DNA of 64,000 nt from Acheta domesticus (taxonomy: Eukaryota > Arthropoda > Insecta > Orthoptera > Gryllidae): positions 74,497,821-74,561,820 of the forward strand of contig JAHLJT010008756.1 in NCBI GenBank assembly GCA_031308135.1, written 5' to 3'. Positions 46,701 through 58,363 of the stretch are shown here, piece by piece. A program made the translations under genes and the position numbers. Numbering within the stretch: position 1 is the first letter of the stretch; each line of letters opens with the position of its first letter. Under the pieces are notes generated by a model. It searched no databases, was not told where the DNA came from, and worked only from the letters and a program-made list of their open reading frames with translations.

Positions 46701-46735
46701 TAATAATAATAACAACAACAACAACAACAACAAGA
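46701..46735. repeat. compound (AAT)n(AAC)n microsatellite
   Basis: Short AAT run passing directly into about seven AAC units. Confidence 0.9.
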
Positions 46736-47285
46736 ACTTCAAACGAGACCTCTATTTTTGTAGTGATTGTATGCTTTTAAATAACTTCCACCCTCTCTCT
46801 CAAAGTATAATACCAGATTCCATCCCCTATTAATGTGGACGTATTTATTAAAGTATCCCCAAATAATTTTGTCTCGGGGTTTGGAGCCGTGCCCCACTGC
46901 GAGCAGCCGCCGCGCCGCCAGACCCGCACCGGAAGCACCTGCCGCTCTGTGCTGAAACGTGGCGCAGAGCGAATACTTTCGGGATCCAGTCGGGCAAAAA
47001 TCGACAACTCGAAAATATCAGTATTTACTGTTCCGCACAGAATGTCCTGTTTCTTCGATATAATGCCGACAAGGTGTCACTTGCTCCCTAGCGCGAAATT
47101 TCAAAAAACAATGTTTTATCCTAAGGATGCTGAAATATGAACTGGGAGGTAATAACAACCGACTCGTGGTTTTTATGACCTCTTGTGATGTTTGGCGAAG
47201 GAAATTTCTGCTTCGTCTTATGAAGACGTGTATTAGTCAATTGTGACTGTTGTAGAGGATTAAAGTAAATAAATTAATATTCAAA
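46736..47285. other. unassigned sequence with small GC-rich patch
   Basis: The patch at 46880-46990 is GC-rich with open frames on both strands but no motif. Otherwise nothing recognised. Confidence 0.35.
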
Positions 47286-47462
47286 ATAACTTCTCGGCTG
47301 TCCGGGTGACGCCGCGTCGTTGGCAGAGAGACCGACGTTTCGCCTACCATGTCGCAGGCTTCCTCAGGGCTTCCTCTGCCCTGAGGAAGCCTGCGACATG
47401 GTAGGCGAAACGTCGGTCTCTCTGCCAACGACGTGGCGTCACCAGGACAGCCGAGAAGTTAT
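47286..47462. mobile_element. near-perfect 177-bp palindrome with hammerhead-like core, copy 3
   Basis: Arms of about 82 bp match almost perfectly around a 13-bp centre near 47374. The outer ends are AACTTCTCGGCTGTCC. Each strand contains CTGAGGA, then GCCT..AGGC able to form a stem, then GAAACGTC, twice over because of the palindrome. Ends and core are shared with 40889-41044, and the ends with 3046-3150. The high arm identity implies recent formation or gene conversion. Such a palindrome would extrude as a cruciform. A Penelope-type endonuclease fragment follows 0.7 kb to the right. Confidence 0.9.
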
Positions 47463-48147
47463 GAACTCGAGCCGCGGAAGCTTACGTGTACAATATTCAA
47501 AATATGCGATTGAGGTAAACTGGTAGGATATTATTTTCGCATCGATATAATTGAATATGAAGTGTTTTCTAATAATTGTTATTCACAGTATTAACAAATC
47601 TTATGGAATACATTTTCATACATTTATGATTCAGATTAGTACGAAAAATATGCCAATTAGAGATATTTTTAGGCATTATTGTGGCTGATATAAAAATAGT
47701 ATACTACATAAGAAGTGGAGAGAGTTTATGGATTGAGATTCGATCGTACGCATGGGTTCATTAGAAATGAAGTAAACCATGAGTCTGAGTATTTGTAACG
47801 AAATGATAAGTATATTTTTCTCGTAACTAATGACGAGTAACACATTAATGTTAGCAAGAAAGTTTCAAAACAGCTGTTGTTTTTTACATACGATTGTATT
47901 TCTGCTTGATTGGACGGCAGTTTTGTGACACGTTTGACTCGTTTCGTGACTTCTCGGCAGATACTGAATGTATGATGGGAAATGAATGGCAGATGAAATA
48001 CAGTTAAAGCAAAAAGTGATCTTACTCTTACAATGTTAGAAGCTAAGTGTATGTCAGTACGAACTACGGAATGTAAGAAATATGTTAAGTTAAAAATACA
48101 AATGAATATTAAAGTCTGTTTGAAGAATTTGAAAGAAAAATCCAAAA
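47463..48147. other. unassigned AT-rich sequence
   Basis: A long minus-strand frame spans 47726-48331, but its composition is AT-driven and it overlaps the Penelope-type fragment in antisense, so I do not call it a gene. Confidence 0.4.
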
Positions 48148-48475
48148 GACAAATGTAATAAACTCGATGGAGTGTATCAGCTAAATTGTAAGGATTGCTG
48201 CTCAGCCTATATTGGTCAAACGGGCAGGAAATTCTCTTGCAGAATAAAGGAACATTCTTGTGCATGGAGATTACAACAAAAGCACTTTTGCCTCTCATCT
48301 CCTTGATAACACACATTTGACCCCAACACAAATTTTAAAATTTTGCATTTGAAAACGATGGTCCTAAATTAAATATTTTAGAAAATTTGGAAGTCTTAAA
48401 ACTGGAAAAAAATTCTAAAGTCGACTGCCTCAACGACCAAACTAATTTAAAATACAGCTCTCTGTTAAATATCTT
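48148..48475 (+). pseudogene. Penelope-like GIY-YIG endonuclease fragment
   Basis: Penelope-like retroelements carry a C-terminal GIY-YIG nuclease that nicks the target. The first frame reads DKCNKLDGVYQLNC, then AYIGQTGRKF and RIKEH: GVY in place of GIY, intact YIG, and the following Arg/Lys-Glu-His region. A frameshift near 48270 moves to KSTFASHLLDNTH. After another shift near 48345, ENDGPKLNILENLEVLKLEK continues to about 48475. The order and spacing fit the domain, with at least two frameshifts, so it is inactive. No RT domain is found upstream. This is a short 3' remnant. Confidence 0.78.
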
Positions 48476-50889
48476 AGTAGGCCGCCTTCCCCTTCCCTCA
48501 GAGAACAGTGCACAAAATGGCACCGTGCAATAAGCACACCATGCTTCATGTTGTCCATGTTACTTGGGTGATTTGGGTCCATGTTACTTGGGTTACATGT
48601 TACGCATGGGTTAATTAGACTTTTTTTAATACGCATGGGTTAATTAGACTAAATAATACTTTTTTTCTACAGTTGTTATTTAATAGTGTTTGTTTGTTTT
48701 AGTAGTTTACGTTGGATCACAAAAAGCATGACACGCTGCCTCTGCTTAAGCTTACTTCTTTCACAGAGAGCTTGACATGCGAAGTTGAAACAAGCTTGCA
48801 TTCTACAGCTTAGTTAATGAAAGAATGGAAAATGTTAGTGAAAATCACAGAAGTAGAACTTCAAAACACGATTCCTGATGAACGAATATAAGAATTTGTG
48901 ACATAATACCTTATTGAACTTTTCTCTTCTACCCATTTGACTTACAACTTTAGGTACTCTATTGTGAATGACTAGCAGTGCTCTACACGACCAATATCAT
49001 CGCGCCGGGAAATAACATTTTTAATAAGCAAACATCTAAATTTATTTATGGATAAACCATTGTTACAAATGAGACATTAATAATATAACAAATTATTAAT
49101 ATATCAGACTAATCCGACTACAATTATATTTTCATGAGATGTATGAATCATTTCCATAATACTAAAATAGACAACATGTTCTTTAAAAATAGATATGCTG
49201 ATAAAGAAAATAATTAAATCAGGAAAGAACTTTATTATTGCAATTCATGAAGTCCCCCAATTCACTGGGAATACCAATATACGTGTTTTATTCCTGTTTG
49301 TATGATAACAGCCTTCACACTTTAATGAGCTTGCTATCATTTACGAACAGAGGTCAGTGAGTTCACTACTACTTAACAAGCTCGAGCAAAATTGTATCTT
49401 CATGAAATAATTCAATAGATCCAAAGTAAACAAACTTGTAATGCAAAAAGTATTCCTAAAAAGGAAATCATTTGTTGCACAAGAAATGCCCCGTAGTCAA
49501 GGAGTTTCCCTGTTCAAAGAACATTCATGGTGATAAACAAGAGTTCATGATAATACATTCTGAGTAATTATGCGAACATCTTTCACAACTTAAATAGTTT
49601 TGCTTTCTTATATCATAAGAGATAAATGGATGCTGCAATAATTACAGCTTGTGAGTGATTCACTGGTCTTGAATATTGTGAACACTCGATTATATGAACA
49701 TGTGCGAAATGTAAAGAGAATATCATTGTCAAAGTTACGTTTTTATTTTTAGTTGTATATTTTTATTCCCAATATAGTTTTTACAGAGAAGATTAATAAG
49801 TAAAGGGGTAATTTCTATTACATTTATTAGAATTATAATGACATGATAAAATAGGTTTGGGAATACAAATGTTCTATTAAATATGATTCAAAATATCACA
49901 GTATTTTGAGGAAAGACTAAATGCGTCTTTTACTTTTCTTTCTATTATTTGAACCGTATCTTTACACTTTCTTTTGCAATTACATTCCATTGTTTTTTTT
50001 CAAGACCCGCGTTTTAATCAATACGTTCTCAGTAAACAACTAGAAGTACTTGGAAAAGTTCTCGCAATATTTTAAGGGTAGTTTTTAAGCTTCCCCATAA
50101 AAAGACTTGAGCCCGACCAATAAGGGAAACGCCTCGAGTGAGATTTATGGAGTCGTTGGCGGGTCTCCAGGGGGCCGAGGCAAAAGAATGAGTTGAGGGG
50201 GCGGGGAAGGAAGCCTTGTGGACATATTAGATGTCCCTATGGGACTCGGGTCTGAAATTAAACTCGGAGTATTGATTGTCTAAATGAAAAGAAACGGGGA
50301 ACACGGACGAGGCAATTGGCTGTGTGCTTACTGAAGTTATAGGGAACGGAAGGACGAAAGCGAATTACGTGAGTGACTCAGACCAACTAGTACGAAAGCC
50401 TGAAAATGAAGATTTCTAAAACTTCGTGGTTTACCTTGAAATTTCGAAGATCGTCCTCACTAATAGTTGTGGTGATTTACTATTTGGATCTCTAGCGTCC
50501 ATGTGGGTGCTATGCAATTTATTAATAATGTTAAGTTTTGATTTATTTATCTACTTGCTTGTTAATATTTTACTTGGTATTCAGCTTCATATTTTCTCAT
50601 GCTTTTATAAGAGTTAAATGAGATATCCCCAATTACAATTTATTTTGAATGAATTGTTTTAAACTTCTTCTATGTGTTGACACTTCCATGAACGGACCAA
50701 CATTTTTGTCTCGTGTAGCCTAATGTAGCCATGTACCTAATGTAGCCACTATCGTCTAAATGACGGTCAAGTTCAACTGGATGTCGTGGAACGATACTTT
50801 CCTACAGGAGAATAAGCATCTTACTTGTTAATGGGAGACTCTTTTCTGTTTCCCAAAACTACTTATCAAGCACTCTATATCTGTAATGC
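48476..50889. other. unassigned AT-rich sequence
   Basis: A small duplication, ACGCATGGGTTAATTAGACT, occurs at 48603 and 48631. Otherwise 2.4 kb without recognised genes or elements. 50110-50250 is slightly GC-richer. Confidence 0.4.
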
Positions 50890-50896
50890 TTTAGTA

Positions 50897-50935
50897 GGTC
50901 CTGAAGATGGAATAAAAACATTCCGAAACGTTGGA
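50897..50935 (+). ncRNA. hammerhead-like motif (CTGAAGA, hairpin, GAAACGTT)
   Basis: CTGAAGA is followed by T, GGAAT, a 6-base loop, ATTCC and then GAAACGTTGG. The CUGANGA and GAAA boxes flank a 5-bp perfect stem, as in stem II of hammerhead ribozymes. ACGT after GAA is self-complementary, so stem III could form between two copies. A matching stem I is weak. Penelope-like elements are known to carry hammerhead motifs, but activity here is not established. Confidence 0.3.
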
Positions 50936-51215
50936 AATCTAATGATATAATTTTTCTACTCACTCCGACCAAATCCCATGAACGACATTTCCTAAACCCT
51001 CTTGTACGCAGATGTGAAGTCCACTTACTCCCACTATAAAATCTCACAAGATCGAGGAAGTTTGAACCAAAGGAACATTCAAAAACGGGAGAATACGAGA
51101 AAGAACATGGTCCATGACTCCTCATCGAGATACATGTCACGATTCGTCCGAAAATTTCTCGGAGGAAACACGAGTTGTTAATCTTGTGAAAATTCCGGGA
51201 GTTTAGGAATTTATT
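50936..51215. other. unassigned sequence
   Basis: No feature recognised. Confidence 0.35.
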
Positions 51216-51226
51216 TTGCCTAAAAT

Positions 51227-51517
51227 GTATGTATGTATGTATGTATGTAGTAGGCGTTACAGCCCGTTACGGGCCACGGGCTACCAGCAGTGTCACGGCA
51301 TCGCGGCCATGGGTCGTGTGGTTAGCACATAGACATCCCTCCGCCGTATTCTGGTCTTCTCAACCTGAGAAGTGAGCTTTCTCATCGTCACCCAGTAATA
51401 TATACTGGAACATTGCAAGGAAAACGCACACTATTATCTTGCCCGACCGGGAATCGAACGCGGGGTTACGTCATGAAAAGCGAGCACTCTAACCAATGAG
51501 CTACCCATGAGGGCATC
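51227..51517 (-). mobile_element. tRNA-derived SINE with 11-bp target duplication
   Basis: On the minus strand the head reads GGGTAGCTCATTGGTTAGAG (A box) and GCGTTCGATTCCCGGTC (B box) at tRNA spacing. A body of about 200 bp follows, ending in a (CATA)n tail, seen as (TATG)n at 51227-51249. The flanks are TTGCCTAAAAT (51216-51226) and TTGCTTAAAAT (51518-51528), an 11-bp duplication with one mismatch. This is the most complete SINE in the window. The (CATA)n tail indicates mobilisation by a LINE that does not need poly-A. Confidence 0.92.
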
Positions 51518-51529
51518 TTGCTTAAAATA

Positions 51530-52880
51530 GACATGCAAAAGTGCATTTACTCTCACTAAAACTAGGAGTGAAAGTGGCGTGAACAATATGTAAAATGAGC
51601 ATTAAGAAGTATATAGAGTCGAAATAAATACGAAAGTGATCGAAGACCACACTCTTGGAAGATTCGTAGAAGCCGAAGAAACTCTGTAGGTATGAAGGAA
51701 ATAAATGAAACAATCTTGGCTTATCGACTCGTTTGCCTGGCAGCTGTTTTTAACATTTAGAGCCTGAGCCCAAGTTCAAGTCGTCTTGTCCTTTCGCATT
51801 CAGAGAAAGATAAAGTGGAGCGGTAGTTCCCATGCAATGTGTAGGCTAGCCATGGTCCAAATTTCAGGTTTGATTGAGATTGATTTGAATTTTGAATTGA
51901 ATTGCCTTTTTTTACGTGGCGAGACTCAGGCCTGCTCTTCCGTCTGACCACACAAATTTCGCTACGCTCCTTTCACCAACTAACGGAGAAAGAAGGTATT
52001 CCATGGTCGACGAAACAGGCGATTTTGAATTTTGCTCAGAGGCGTCATTTAGGCTTGAGGATCTTTTACATGCAGTGAATCTACTAACATGGGACAGCCG
52101 GCTTTACTTCCCCTCCGAAGGAAGGCGTACGAAGGATTTTTTCGCCCCTAAAAATCCATGGCTTCGATCGGGTTTGAACCTGCGAGAATTCCCGAAGAAC
52201 CACGAATTCCAGAAGAACCACGAGAATTCCCGAAAAAACGACAAAGGAGGGAAAAAGACAAAATTAGATAAAGTAATCTTGGGAAACTAAAATAGGAAAA
52301 ACACAAAAGGAAAATCTAAAACAATTCAAATACTGGTTAGTGATTTATTATAATTCTTAAAATCGTCACAATAATATGAAGACACTTTGCCAAACTTCCG
52401 GACCGTAAACATACCTCTTAATTTCTAGAGGACTTAAAAGGTAGAATAATTGTCAAACGTTCTACAATTTTAATCTACTATCACGGGCCTCATTGCGGCT
52501 CTCGAGTAGTGTGGGTGCGTTTACATATGATGTCGTGGGTAACGCAGGTCGAGACAGAAATAGAGTAAAAACGTAGAAGATATATGAACCCAGAGAAAAT
52601 GTGCCGCGAACTCACTCTGTGCATCAAAATTTCCACGTTGAGTGCCATAATATTATTACAAACAACTTTGAGAAATGTTGAGGGCGAGTTAGAGGCTTGG
52701 TAAAGTTACCTTCAATTGCGGTCCGGTCACAGAAGTACTTCCTCCCTCGAGGAACTCAGGGACTCGGGGAATGCTGATTTGCTCCCTCATTCGCGTTAGA
52801 AAGATAGGCGGCAGCCTGAAGGAGTCGCCGGTGACGAGGTGGCAGTTATTCCACAGAGTTGTTCCACAACTGTTATCTGA
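51530..52880. other. unassigned, possible old repeat at 51930-52290
   Basis: The 51930-52190 segment has stop-poor frames and ends with CTTCGATCGGGTTTGAACCTGCGAG, a B-box-like word, followed by repeats of GAATTCCCGAAGAACCACGA. It looks like an old interspersed repeat but cannot be assigned. The rest shows nothing. Confidence 0.35.
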
Positions 52881-52888
52881 TTGGAATT

Positions 52889-52922
52889 TGATGATGATGA
52901 TGATGATGTTGATGGTGATGTG
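52889..52922. repeat. imperfect (GAT)n microsatellite
   Basis: About eleven GAT/GTT/GGT units. Confidence 0.9.
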
Positions 52923-52929
52923 GATCATT

Positions 52930-54610
52930 TCGTCGTTCGATCGTTCGTTATCATGCGGTGTTTTATTAGAATATATCTACGAGGGTAAAGGTCAGTAAAT
53001 ATCTGTACTTCAGCTTTAATTGTCGTGGGTTGACTGTGCAGCTTAGTGCACTTACCCGCCATAAGATGACATCGTTCACTTTGCTTATGGTAAGTTTCAG
53101 CAATCGCTGAAAATGTTCGCTTGAGTTGTTGCGACGTAAACATAACTGGACTCTGTATGCACCTATACTCTGTATGCACCAATAAAGAACAAGCTTTCAT
53201 AATACTTTTTCTGTGATCTGTATACGTACCAAAAGCTGGAATTCCTAGTCGACCTTCAGGACAATGTGAGTGTAATGTTTTTTCCTTGGTGAAGAATTTA
53301 CCAACGGATTGAACCATTCAAAGGGAAGGACGCAATCATGCAGGTTGAGAAAACAACAAGATGTCCAGCCCCATCCAATACTGATTCCAATATTGATATC
53401 CCATACCCAGATTGAGTAACCGAATATTGATGAAGTGGAAAATCATATGTACGTTATTCCGGTTCTGCATTGGAGAACTTCGAGATTGATATTCGAAACG
53501 CATTATTTTGTTGCAATAATTCGCACAACCACATGCCGCCGTCATTGCTCCTCAAAATTCGTATTTCGGGGTATGAGAGCATCCCGGTTACAGTTCCAAT
53601 CTGGTCACGTCTAATTTCGATCTCTTTGGTCCTGTTACAGATGCTTGTAGAGGTCGAAGATGGCCTCCAAACTATTGCTGAGGAACTAGTACATGGCATG
53701 CTGCTCAATCGAAAATCCTTTTTTCTGAGGGTTTCGGAATGCTGGTGTTATGATAGACCAAGTACTACATTGAAAAGCATGGTGCGTGTGTTGAATAAGG
53801 TCTTGTTGTAACGTTTGTGCTGTTGTATTCAATTATAAACATAGAGTTTATACAGATACTTATACACAAATACTTACTGACTTACTCAGTTACATATTCA
53901 AAGCTTTACTTCCATGATCTGCTAAGAACTGAGCAGCTTCGTGTTACAGTGAATGAGCGCCATGTACACGACCTGCACTACGACTTCGGTAGTAGATGTA
54001 GAAATCGCACACGCGCCCGTACAGGTCGAGTGCACGCTGACTGCGGGCTGAGCTGCACGTCCTCAGAAGATCCCCCTGTTCCCGACTTTCAAGCATCGAC
54101 CTGTGGGCCATAACCAGCCGAAAGAGCGCCAGGACATATTTTGGAATTTTAAAGACGCCGTTTCATTCCATCGTAAATAAAGATATGAGAGATTTGTGTG
54201 AATGAAATGGCATGGAATAAATACATTCTCGTGTTGTTCTAATTCCTTATTCTGTATTTCATTGTTTCTGTCAATTTAAACATATGTATACGTATTGCTT
54301 GTCGAAGTAATTAATTTAAAAACTATTTGTTTGATTGGCAAAATATCCCGTTTACAACTTTGTCAACAACGGGTCTTTGAATGACGTGTCAAAGATGTAT
54401 CATCCATATATTATTCCCGTCCATTTTATATAAGAGATGGCATTATTTAAAAATAATTGCTTGATTTGGGGGTAGACGCTGAAAATAAGGTTCATGTGAA
54501 GTAAAAATGAATAACCCTCCTTTCTCAACTGGAACAATCTCATTCTTTAACGCAGCCGACGAAAAAAGTATCCCGCCCTCCTCTCGAATGTAGGAAAATG
54601 AGGACTCAAG
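52930..54610. other. unassigned sequence
   Basis: Minus-strand frames at 52925-53317 (130 codons) and 53336-53708 have no motif I can place. The latter, with EIEIRRDQIGTVTGML, may come from an old transposon. 53990-54110 is GC-richer without a recognised feature. Confidence 0.3.
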
Positions 54611-54689
54611 AAACCACGCGCATATGGAAACTTTGCTAGAGGAACGGAAAAACCAATTCGATTCGAGCTTTAACTTCCCTTGGCAGGGC

Positions 54690-55068
54690 GCTTTCCCACC
54701 CACTGTGCAGGGGGCGCTGACCCAGATGGGAAACGCGGCGGGGGCTGGGGCGGGGGAGGCGCCGCGGCGCGGTGGAGGGGGTTGCGCGGGGGTGGCGCTG
54801 CGAGGCGTATCGATCGCTGGCACGATGCCCACTGGGGCGAGGGTGGCGGCGGCGGCCCCGCTGCCTGCGTGACCTCGTAGGGGCCGCCCCCTCGTCGCCG
54901 TCCGCGGCCCGGGCCCCGCCCCCGCTGCTTCTTGCTGGATGTTCCGCCCCAGCGGAGGGCGAGGCGGGGTGCGCTCTCGCCCTGCAGGGCACTGCCTTCG
55001 AAAAGAGGTCCAACGAGGGGCGGCGGTGCCTGCTCCCCGCTGGCCACGTACAGGAGGGGGATCTTTAA
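54690..55068. promoter_or_regulatory. largest CpG-rich island of the window
   Basis: Very GC-rich with many CpG dinucleotides in otherwise AT-rich DNA. Open frames exist in five phases, as expected for such composition. The 243-codon minus-strand frame (54443-55174) is Ala/Pro/Arg-rich over the island and ordinary outside it, with no domain. It could be a promoter/first exon. No splice or core-promoter signal is decisive. Confidence 0.35.
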
Positions 55069-55079
55069 CTCGGCGACAC

Positions 55080-56709
55080 ACAACCTCTTTCGGCTCAAGG
55101 CTCACTTGCAAGTTTTTAAAATTTCTGTGAACCACTTCACCACTGATGATAAATGGCTCTCTGAGAGAACACAAGCTGATGTTTCCTCTGTGTTTAATAT
55201 TATTATTTTTTTAAATTGAAGATAAATTAATAATGATGAATTCAAAAGAATTAACAAAGTATTGTACATTGACTTGTACTAATAGTATAAAAATTAAAAT
55301 GCACTCCAACACAATAGACGTTAAGTTACACGTAAATAACAGGTTATATTTCTTCTCAAAATGTGAACTTCAGCAGATCCTTCGCGGACTACTTGAAGTC
55401 TGCGAGGAATTTATTCATAAACGAGTATAAAGTGTTTATGATGTTCATTTGATGGCATTCTCGCTAGAAATGGATCTTATATTGTCCAATTGAAGAGTTT
55501 AATTGAAAATTCTGATGCGCTGACAGTTATTGTTCGTGAAGAACATTAAGAACAAATATTGTACAACGAATTACATACGTATTGCGACACACTACGTGCA
55601 GCTTTATAGTCATCCACAATGAACTACTATCTCGCACGGTTCGCGGTGTCACTTTAAAACACTATGTAATACATTTGTCGGAGCACTGTTCTGCCTCTTC
55701 TTCAATCTTTAATTTTCCGTATAAACGAAGATGTTTAACAGTGGATACGTGCCATAATTATTTTAATGCTTCCGAGTGCATTAGGTCGGATTACCTTATC
55801 CGCAAATACTTATTGAGGGCTTCAGAAATTGAGTTTCCTATCCTAAGTTTCAAATTAGCCATGGACGTTACACTGACGCATGTGGCCACGTTTTAGTGAC
55901 ATGATTTGGAGGAATTGGTTTTAATAAAGTCTTCGGTGGAATTTACACAAATTTCATGCAAAATTACGTGAAAAGTACTAAAATTTTCGAAAAATTGTAA
56001 TATCTTATTTCAAAATCTATCTTTAAGGAACAGATTTCATTAAGGAAAAAATATATATCTTTATAATTGTAGTTGTAGGAAAATGCCGAAAAAATTGTGA
56101 AAATTTCAATTTTTGAAAAATCAGTACGAACGTGAGACCTACACCATTATCTTGAACGTCTTTACAGTATCCTACAACAAAATTTAATCAAAACGACTTA
56201 GCCATTTTTTTGAAAATTTTGAAAATGTCCCAGGGGGTTCATGTTAAGTACGCCCCAAAAGCGTTCACGGCCGGCCGGACGTTTTGCCGTCAATCGATTT
56301 TTCGCTATCCAGGATCCACAAAACATTGATTCTGGCTACACCACATGTTAGAGGATGTGGGAGAGAGGTCACTCATTTGAGAATCAATGCTGTTTATGAA
56401 GAATCGGTCACCTACGGGACACTCATTTTAACTGTCCACTATGAATTTACCACTGGTTTCTGAAGCTATTTCCACTTACATTTCTTTTTTCTCTCCGAGT
56501 CTGCGTAATACTGCGTCAAAACTGGAACTTCCAATTTTCAGTGTTTTCATTGTGGAAAAGTATTGCAACTCAGTTTAAATCATATAATATCGACGAAGTA
56601 TGACTTTCTTTACACGTAACACAAGACTGTTGCCTCTATAAAAGTATTCCATGCTTCACAAATCTTTTCCAGGAAGTTTTGATCGTACGTTGTCAAGTGT
56701 GATTGATTA
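55080..56709. other. unassigned AT-rich sequence
   Basis: 56090-56290 contains stretches of AAAATTTT-type words and, at 56263-56286, the inverted form of the CAAAACGTCCG..GTGAAC motif from 11.9 kb. A 104-codon frame at 55582-55896 has no motif. Confidence 0.4.
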
Positions 56710-58347
56710 CACTGGTCAACACTCATTTTCTTGCCAAACAATTTAAAGCCATTTTAGGGTATGTTTAATGTAGTATGTTAAATGCACAGATTCCAAATAT
56801 GGCATTGGTTTTGGTAGATTGGCTCTAGTTTTTGAGATAATGAAAATCACAAGGAAAATATTATTTTATTTTATTGAGTACAGGCTATTCGTAAATTGCA
56901 TAAAGCTTGAACTAAATGTAACTAGATATGCCTATTTATACAAAATTAAACTCTTCAAATATTTAATATTAATATATTCAATATATTTATATTTACAGCC
57001 TACAAAGAATCATAAAACATTGTATGATATCCTTTTATGCGACAAATCAGGGCAGTCACGTTGATGGCTCCAATAGTAATCTGCCATTGTGCCTATCCCA
57101 TCTGCCCTGATATCTAACTTCCATTACCGTTATTTCTTGATGGAACCGCTCTTTGTTCCTCACACATATTGCCATGATTTTCTGGAAATTTGTATATATA
57201 TGCATATGGAGAAAGTGTACCTTAATGCTCACAGTTGCACCCAAATTTTGAAAGTTTAAAAGCAAGTCTGCCATCCGTTTTGGATAATTTTCTGCTTTAT
57301 GATTACCCAAAAAGTTCTTGACAACTATGACAAAGCCTGTACCAATAACCAGTAAAGTGTTATTTTCGCTTCCAGTGTCAGACATTTCTTTTAGTCAGGA
57401 TGCTAAAAGTTGAGCTGCTTTGTTTGGCAAACTGAGAGCACGTGTTAAATCAATGAGCTTATCTTGGGAGAAGTGCTCTTTTGTAACAACACTTTCATCG
57501 TATTCACTGCCACTGCTAACTCTTGTATTGCACCCCAGAATCTGTGTATCCTCACTATCAGACACAGGACTTCCAGTGAGTGTGGTGAATATCAGGTCCA
57601 TGTAGCACAGGTCGCTCTGCTGATTCCAAATAAGGGTACTTCCTGTTCTTTTTCTTGCAACGATTGAAGACTTTTACGTTTACAGAACAAAAATAACAAT
57701 CATCAGGATTTTAGGGCTCTCGCCTTACCATCAGTACACCAAATTTTAAACTGTTCAGTTTTCTACTGACGGAGACACTTCACACAAGTTTTGCATAACA
57801 CATCAGGAGCCCACGACGTATCTTGATCACCCAATTTTATACCAAAATATCTTTTAATTATTTTTCTACGAAGTTCGTAATATTTCTTTTCTAATGAAAT
57901 ATTTCAATTACCTATCAAAACCATAATAATCAATATCATTCTACTTATCACCTCCATATGCACCTCCATATCACTTCGATATGTTTTTGTAGCGTAAATT
58001 CCCCACAAATGTAGTCAAATACATTAGTCATTCAAACAAGATCTTCCTGAAGAACTCATTGTTTTGTAACAAAAACAATGTATTAATAAAACGAAGCTCA
58101 ATTAAAGTATCCCGAAAATAATGCGATATACAATGTTTAAAATGAAAAAAAAACAGTGTTTGTATGAAGGTAGATATTTGCATAAGATGCTGTGAGGTTC
58201 GTGATAGTATCATTCATTACAGTGTTAATAGCACAAAAACTAGAGCCAATTCAGCAAAAATAATGACATATTCAGCGTACCCGATTTACTATAAATTCGT
58301 TGCAAAATCCTAGGCAAGTGAAAAACAGTTTTTTTTGTTGAGCAGTG
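56710..58347. mobile_element. 1.64-kb element with long imperfect inverted ends
   Basis: The left end starts CACTGGTCAACACTC and the right end, on the minus strand, CACTGCTCAACAAAA. The two ends remain alignable for over 100 bp inward and are strongest at ATTGGCTCTAGTTTTTG (56817 and, inverted, to 58253), preceded by AATATGGCATTGGTTTTGG and AATATGTCATTATTTTTGC. Between them lie minus-strand fragments of a widespread multicopy protein family. The structure is that of a DNA transposon with long TIRs. No clear target duplication was found, and I do not know the superfamily. Confidence 0.6.
57056..57601 (-). pseudogene. internally deleted copy of a widespread multicopy metazoan gene
   Basis: Two open segments follow each other. 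The upstream one (57601-57395) ends LIDLTRALSLPNKAAQLLAS. After a stop, the downstream one (57385-57056) has VVKNFLGNHKAENYPKRMAD, LNFQNLGATVSIKVHFLH, ERFHQEITVMEVRYQGRWD. From memory, these are the N-terminal and C-terminal ends of a family of uncharacterised proteins found in many copies in arthropods and cnidarians, normally separated by about 250 residues, so the middle is missing here. Function of the family is unknown to me. Its position between inverted ends suggests it is carried by a transposon. Confidence 0.6.
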
Positions 58348-58363
58348 TTATTGGTGTCGTTGA

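Noticed and set aside
47726..48331. 201-codon minus-strand frame as a gene
   Set aside because: AT-driven composition without motif, antisense to the Penelope-type endonuclease fragment.
52925..53708. Minus-strand frames of 130 and 84 codons as host exons
   Set aside because: No recognisable domain or convincing splice sites; may be transposon-derived but cannot be assigned.
54443..55174. 243-codon minus-strand frame as a gene
   Set aside because: Ala/Pro/Arg-rich only over the CpG island, with competing open frames on both strands and no domain.
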